Positions 58,509 to 64,000 of a DNA stretch of 64,000 nt are shown in pieces. The notes beneath the pieces are model-generated. The model saw only the letters and a program-made list of their open reading frames with translations, was not told where the DNA came from and searched no databases. The stretch comes from Volvariella volvacea V23 (lineage: Eukaryota > Basidiomycota > Agaricomycetes > Agaricales > Pluteaceae), in the NCBI GenBank assembly GCA_000349905.1, contig KB722737.1, forward strand, positions 891,327 through 955,326, written 5' to 3'. Positions within the stretch are counted from its first letter, which is position 1, and the number at the start of each line of letters is the position of its first letter. The translations under genes were made by a program, and so were the position numbers.

Positions 58509-58983
58509 GAGGGACGCGGTGATTGTGAGTTTGTTTACTGTGTGGTGTCGTGGTGACCAGGTCCCGTTTGGTGTGAATCGTTCCGGCGTCAATGCCCAAG
58601 TCCTGCGCAGTTTGGAGAGAAGCAAGGGATGGGCATGGGTGGGTGAAAGGAGATAATGAGCAATTATGGAATTGATCTAGCAATGACCCTATGGAGATGA
58701 CCGAAACTTGGTTGCGCTAACGCTCGCTAGCACTGCATTTTCATTTTGTTTCTTCAACCGACCACTCGATACGCATCTCGTCCGTTCCTCGACGGGGACC
58801 CATTCTCCACATTTCTTGGGCAATTCTTCAAGCAGCGCATCGCAATCCTCGCGACGTATCAAGACAAACCCCAGGACGTCGACCGTGACTGTGTCACTGC
58901 ATTGTAGTCCCAACCCCACGCGTCGCTTCAAACCCATCCTCTTTTATCCTCTTATCTGAGTTCATTTCCGGCTCGAGGGCTTC
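58509..58983. promoter_or_regulatory. divergent promoter between Spc34-like and DOCK genes
   Basis: 475 bases. ACGCGT at 58918-58923. An 83-codon minus-strand open frame (58689-58937) lies here but has no clean splice into the Spc34 gene and was not used. Confidence 0.4.
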
Positions 58984-61900
58984 ATGTGGGAGCCGCTACC
59001 ACTCATCCTATATGGCTACGCGATTCATCCACTAACCCCGTCTCGTCGGGATACGAGGCTCTCAAGTCGACATCGCCTTTCCACCGTCACAGAAGCATCC
59101 GGGGATGACCATTCTGTACTTCGAGACGTAGTTTCACTAGAGGTTGGCGACGAGGTTTACGCATTCGAAAAGTACACCCCGAGAGGCAAAGAAGTCGATG
59201 GAGTGTGGTATCGAGGGTATGTGACGTCTTTTTCACGTCGAAGACATGTCATTAAGCAACCGAATTCAGCTACGTCGTTTGCACCTCTCTTCGCCCGCCT
59301 GTATCGTGGCCAACTGATCCGTCTTCTTCAACCTCAAAAGCGCCCGTAAAAACCGACGAGACCCAGCAAGTTTACCTTGGAATCTTTCCCGCTTCCCACA
59401 TCTATGTCCGGGATGAACTAGCTGATGCTGAAGGTCGTTTACCGGACCTTGTCAACCAAGTCACACAGAACACTACTCATCCTAATGGCCACGTGGGCTC
59501 TTATAGTAGTGGTGGTTCGGGGGAAGGGTCCCTGCAATGGGGCAGGCAAGGTGGGATGGGGATGGATACACTCAGAGAAGAGGACGAAGAGCCAGAAAAC
59601 GCGGTATCCAGGCCACCATTCAGGCTGGGTCCTCCACCAGATCAATTCAACTCTCGTGGTGGATTGCCTGTATACCAGACAAGCCTGCGTTCACTCTCAC
59701 CGGCGGGTTCATCCTTGATGAAGCTTATGCCCCCGCGGCCTTCACTCAAATCGGGAGATGATACGGCTGCTGGCTCCGAGCAGCCAATAATCGATGAAAT
59801 TGCCTCAGCAATGAGGGAGTGGCACATGCTTATGTTTCAGTATCTCGCTCGACGCGATTACAAGCTCTTTCAAATTGTCAAAGACCATATCGAAGCTCTC
59901 CATCTTGGTCGACGCCAACTTCTCGCCCAAACTTTGAGTGCTGAAGAAACAGTCAATATGCGTTCAGATTGTGTGGAGCGACTAGTCAGTGGTAATCTCG
60001 TGCAGGGACTCGATGTGATTGTACGTCATCCCAAGTGGGGAGGGCTAGTAAAAGTGGACGTTGAAGGGGAAGCCGACCCTCGCTTCTGGACCAGCGCAAT
60101 ATGCATGTATACTATGCAAGTTGCATCAGCATATATGGACGTAGCGTTTGAGGAGACGAAATCACTTCACCTGGTGCAGGGCTCAGAATACGGATCCGAA
60201 CCGCTCCCTACACCCGCCAATTCGGCCTTTTCAGAAGCAACACGACCAACACGGTCGCGCATATTCCCCTCTCCCCGACCGTCTAAGCCGCCAACTGCCA
60301 AATTCTATCATATATACCTTGATCTTCGTGCCTTTGTTGCTTCACCTTGTGCACCTGGAGAAACGGCAGAACTCTATTTCTCACTGTACAGGAAACACGG
60401 CGGACAGTTTGTCACAGAGGACTTTTGCGCTATCCTCAATCACAATGGGGTGCTGGCTCGCGATCCCTCGGGCCGTATTCGTACGCTATTTTTGGATCTC
60501 GCCCCCTCAGATGTTCAGGACCCAATATTCTTGGTTTGTCGCATCATTCGAAATGGCGCTTTGAAGATAGGGAATCACCTTGGATCTGGGGCGCTGCCAG
60601 TGCACGAAGGAAGGAAGTCGGACTTGACCACAAGGGAGGGTTCGAGCACGGTTACCAGTACTGTTGGTTCGAGTACCCTGGTGGATGCAAGCAGCATCTC
60701 TGGAGGAAAGTCCCTAGTACCGCAAGATTCGGGGTCGCAATTCCGTAGGCCGTTCGGATGTGCTGTGTTAGAATTGACACAATTGAGTAGGATGGTCGAG
60801 GAACAAGCGGACGTCTCATCTATGAAGGAACATACCATGCCAATCTTTATACCCACCAACGAAATTTCGTTCTCTATGATACATCAAAATATAATTAATA
60901 ATAATACCCGAGAATTCGAAAAGTCCCCCAGGTGCGATCCAATCAATCGACGCACACATCATTTCTTGATACTTACTCGGTGATCTTCGCTTACAGGGCC
61001 GAAATGCTTGCCGTGTCTATTAAAGCTTTTAGAGGAGACGCGCAAACAGTGATCCGCGAGAATACATCCCTACTTCAGGAGATCCCCCACACCTTACGAC
61101 TCGGCTTCCCCGATGTAGTCTTCCCTGGTGATAGCCGTAATGAACTATACATCAAGCTTTGGAGTGGCGACTTCAACACTCTTCACGGCGGTTCTCGCCT
61201 CAGCGTGGCCAATTTTGCTCGCGGGCAAGTGGGTACGCCCGCGAATAACATAGAGGTCACCATCGAGGTCAAGGACAGAGATGGGCGAAACGTGGAATCG
61301 GTGATCTCTCAGGGAAGTGGGGAGCCAATGGTTACGCGATTCAATTCAATGATATTCCAACGGTGCAATGAACCCACGTTTGGTGAACTAATCAAGATAC
61401 AGCTCCCCTCTGAAGGAATACCTGATTGGCACCTTTTCATCACCTTCCGAAATCGCACTGGGCGGGAGCGGCCTAATGGTCGTGGGTCAGATAATAGTGA
61501 ACGACCGTTCGCATTTGCATTTCAACCTTTACTCCCAGATCAATCGGCTTTCCTAGAGGATGGCAGTCATACCCTCATCATGTATAGGGCAGACAAGATG
61601 AATCAACTTACACCGTCTCAGTACCTAAGTGCTTGCCCGTCCTTGGTGAACTCCCACCGTCCAGAACGTCAAGAGCATCACACAGTTGACGCCGACATGC
61701 AGCGTTTGGCACCTCCTCTACGCGATTCCCTCACGATACGGACATCGTTATGCTCGACGCGTTTCACTCACAATTCTGTTCTCCTCGACCTCTTAAATTG
61801 GGAGAAGATTTCGGACCGCGAAGTTTTGATTTCTACCCTGACCAAGTTCACCTTTGTGGGAGAGGGCGAGATTGTCAAATTCCTTCGTAACATATTTGAC

Positions 61901-64000
61901 GCCTTGTTTGGGATGCTAGTCTCAAATGTCAACCAATCAGGAGATCTAGACACACACGTTTTCAATGCGATCGTCTGGGTACTCGGCATTGTGCAAGATA
62001 GACGATTCAGCAACTTCCAACCCGTCCTCGACGTCTATATCGAGAAGCACTTCAATTGCTCTTCGGCGTCTTCTCATATGATCAACTCCATGAACCGCTT
62101 CCTTACCAGTCCCGCCACCGGTGAAACAGGCTCTTCCCTACGTGCCGCGTTCAAGGTCTGGCACTATGTCTTCAAATTTATCGCTCGATCTCGGGAGCTC
62201 AAAAAGGCCAAAGAACTAGGGGTAGGAGCTGGTGCTACAGCAGACCACCTAGAGAACTCGTTCAAACGGGACCTTCGTGCCCATCTCAACGAAATTAACC
62301 GTATGATGTCGGCCACAACTCCCCCAGCCATAATCGGTACACAAACGATTGCCCTCCAGCACTTTACATCCATACTTCCTGAATTAGCCAAGATATTTTC
62401 TCCAGTAGAGCTTGTTTCTATCGCCACTGGATTTGCAAATGCTATCACGGCGACTAAAGGCAAAATCGTCATTTGGAAGCTTATTATGTACCTGCAAATT
62501 GTGAAAGGCTTCCTTTTCGACAATAATCTCGCTAGGCCCCTCCTTGTGGAGGCAGTCGTCATCTGGATCAAGTCGTATTTTGGTCGTTACGATGAATATG
62601 CGCATACGCACTCCAACGATTCGGAGAGTGTCCGTGATGTGGCGAGGATTAGCTGGTTGGAAAGTACTCGACTGTGTGTCACGATTGTTGCAGTGATGTT
62701 GGATAAGCTACAGACGCTGTTGACTTCACCCTTCATAATATCGGATCGCTTGGCGTTTAGGCAGGAACAAGACAATGTGGAGTACTTGCTCTCTTTGATA
62801 CCAAGGTATATATATATATTGTTTCCTCCTGTCGTTCGTGGGATTGACACATCCCTAGGCTTCTGGAATCGTACATAGAGTTCCTCAATCCTGCTACAAT
62901 GGAGGCAATTGACAGGGCCAAGTCGCCAGCTACCACCAAGGCCCCAGTGCCAGTTACATTCCCAGAATCCTATCCCTTCTCCCTCATTGCATACTTCCCA
63001 GATGCGCCACGTAACTCGGCTCATAGCGCTGCGTCATCCCGAGAGAGCAAGCATGTATACAATGCCGGCCTTGCAGAGACCGCTGTCGTGTTCCTGGCAC
63101 TAGTACTTACATCTCCGGCCAAACATGTTCTTAACTTCCTCGAATCGGATTTGGACATCGAGGGAAAAGATCGATTTGTCTCGCTGCTTATACAATTCTT
63201 CAAAGTGGCCAATTCGATATTGGATAACGACGCCTTCCCAAAAACATGGTTGAATGTCAACGTTTTGGCGCATAAGGTACTCGTTCGGATGATGAACCCT
63301 ATTGCGACGATTCTGGAGAAGGAGTTTATACCACCGCAAGAATCCGAGTCAGAATTCAATGTCAACTTGTGGAAGGACTGCTTGGCGATGCTATTAAAAC
63401 TGCTGTCTTCAGATCAACTCGTGATTGAAGACTTCAGTTCACAGGTATGCTTTCTCACTTCCTTGCTCATGACTTGTATGTCTTACCCTGCGGTAGAAAC
63501 GACGAGCTTTATGGCGGTTGGGTGGTGATATACGTGGAGAGGGCGCAAATATCCTACTTACACTTTGGCAAGCATTAGGTTGGCCCGAGCGCGCAAGCGG
63601 TGAATTGACAACGCGTCATGGGGTCAGTCCTCTTCCATCTATTTGAACTTCGGTGTCACTCATAACTTGCATAGGGATACCAGATATACCTACACCCATT
63701 GGTGGGACATGTCGTCAATCTCTGTCTCAGCCATCACGAACAGCTGCGGAGCAATGCCGTACAAATTTTGTACAGCATGATTGTGGCCGAGTATCATCAA
63801 TACGGTCACTTCAATGCAATCGAAACGGAACTCGTCACTCGTTTGGATTACTTGTTCATGTCAGATAGCAAGGGCGATGACATCACTCGGGCTTTCTTTA
63901 TCACTTACCTCCGTCAGCTCTTTGACTCGTCGCCAGATATTGACGAACAGCTTCGTGAGCGGGTGGCCACTTTCTTGGACTCGGTTGACCTATTCTTGGA
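58984..64000 (+). CDS. DOCK-family guanine nucleotide exchange factor, 3' truncated
   Basis: Activates Rho-type GTPases (Rac/Cdc42), driving polarity and actin organisation. Exons 58984-59216, 59270-60931, 60997-62805, 62859-63444, 63497-63622 and 63675->64000 keep frame to the window edge. The N-terminal SH3 domain is split by intron 1: SLEVGDEVYAFEKY, GVWYRGY|VV, VYLGIFPASHIYVRDEL. A helical region (IASAMREWHMLMFQYLARRD) follows, then a C2-like domain preceding DHR-1 (FYHIYLDLRAFV, AELYFSLYRK). The DHR-1 (C2) domain, ~60997-61620, includes LYIKLWSGDF, NNIEVTIEVKDRDG, FGELIKIQLP and WHLFITFRNR. Armadillo-like helices continue (NAVQILYSMIVAEY). The catalytic DHR-2 domain must lie beyond 64000. 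SH3 plus DHR-1 points to the DOCK180 (A/B) type. The intron at 62806-62858 holds a short TA repeat. Confidence 0.92.

Noticed and set aside
58689..58937. 83-codon minus-strand open frame upstream of the Spc34-like gene
   Set aside because: Considered as a first exon, but no junction led cleanly into the next coding segment, and Spc34-type proteins start at a motif like the one at 58508.
1..64000. CRISPR arrays, bacterial operons, plasmid or phage features
   Set aside because: No regular direct repeats with spacers and no prokaryotic gene organisation; the whole window is intron-rich fungal DNA.
1..64000. A functional cluster of cytoskeleton/polarity genes (CLIP-170, CLASP, Rax2, Spc34, DOCK)
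   Set aside because: They are spread over 60 kb among unrelated housekeeping genes with mixed orientation; co-location is probably chance.

Overview
The window looks like a piece of a filamentous basidiomycete genome, most likely an Agaricomycete. Almost every gene is split by short (about 45-160 nt) GT-AG introns. The gene set is fungal: a HAP2 CCAAT factor, the DASH subunit Spc34, Rax2, Atg5 and Rei1. Several families are typical of mushroom-forming fungi: FunK1-type kinases, DUF6533 membrane proteins, DUF4246 and RPEL mini-proteins. Two 100-base N runs (10777-10876 and 29529-29628) are assembly gaps.

Layout. 1-3691: 3' part of a CLIP-170 microtubule plus-end protein. 4230-10436: accessory block with a broken DUF4246 gene, an intact PP2C phosphatase and a broken membrane-protein gene. 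11146-14141: CLASP/TOG protein, divergent from an unknown Ser/Pro-rich protein (14577-16164). 17299-19717: HAP2, divergent from a SAP-domain protein. 19718-22419: gene-poor. 22420-23875: second PP2C, a paralogue of the first. 23970-25741: Rei1. 26768-31542: Rax2 polarity protein with a C-terminal SH3 domain. 31939-36902: compact run of a complex I-like subunit, a hypothetical protein, an RPEL protein, a FAM210/DUF1279 protein and S-adenosylmethionine decarboxylase. 37223-39716: decayed FunK1 kinase. 41549-43298: regulator with two tandem Zn2Cys6 fingers and an integrase-like HHCC segment. 44502-45635: secreted protein of unknown function. 46112-58508: Dbf4, acetoacetyl-CoA synthetase, Atg5, a DUF6533 protein and Spc34. 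58984-64000: N-terminal part of a DOCK-family exchange factor.

The conserved genes cover microtubule dynamics (CLIP-170, CLASP, Spc34), polarity and Rho-GTPase signalling (Rax2, DOCK), replication control (Dbf4), ribosome maturation (Rei1), autophagy (Atg5), and polyamine and acetoacetate metabolism. This is ordinary eukaryotic gene neighbourhood, not an operon. A repeated pattern stands out: the conserved genes splice into clean reading frames, whereas several members of expanded families (DUF4246, the 8959-10436 membrane protein, PP2C copy 2, FunK1) carry frame breaks or nonsense codons. That argues for real gene decay rather than general sequencing error.

Exon coordinates were derived by hand by joining GT-AG sites that keep the frame. 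Where a junction could not be fixed, the entry says so.
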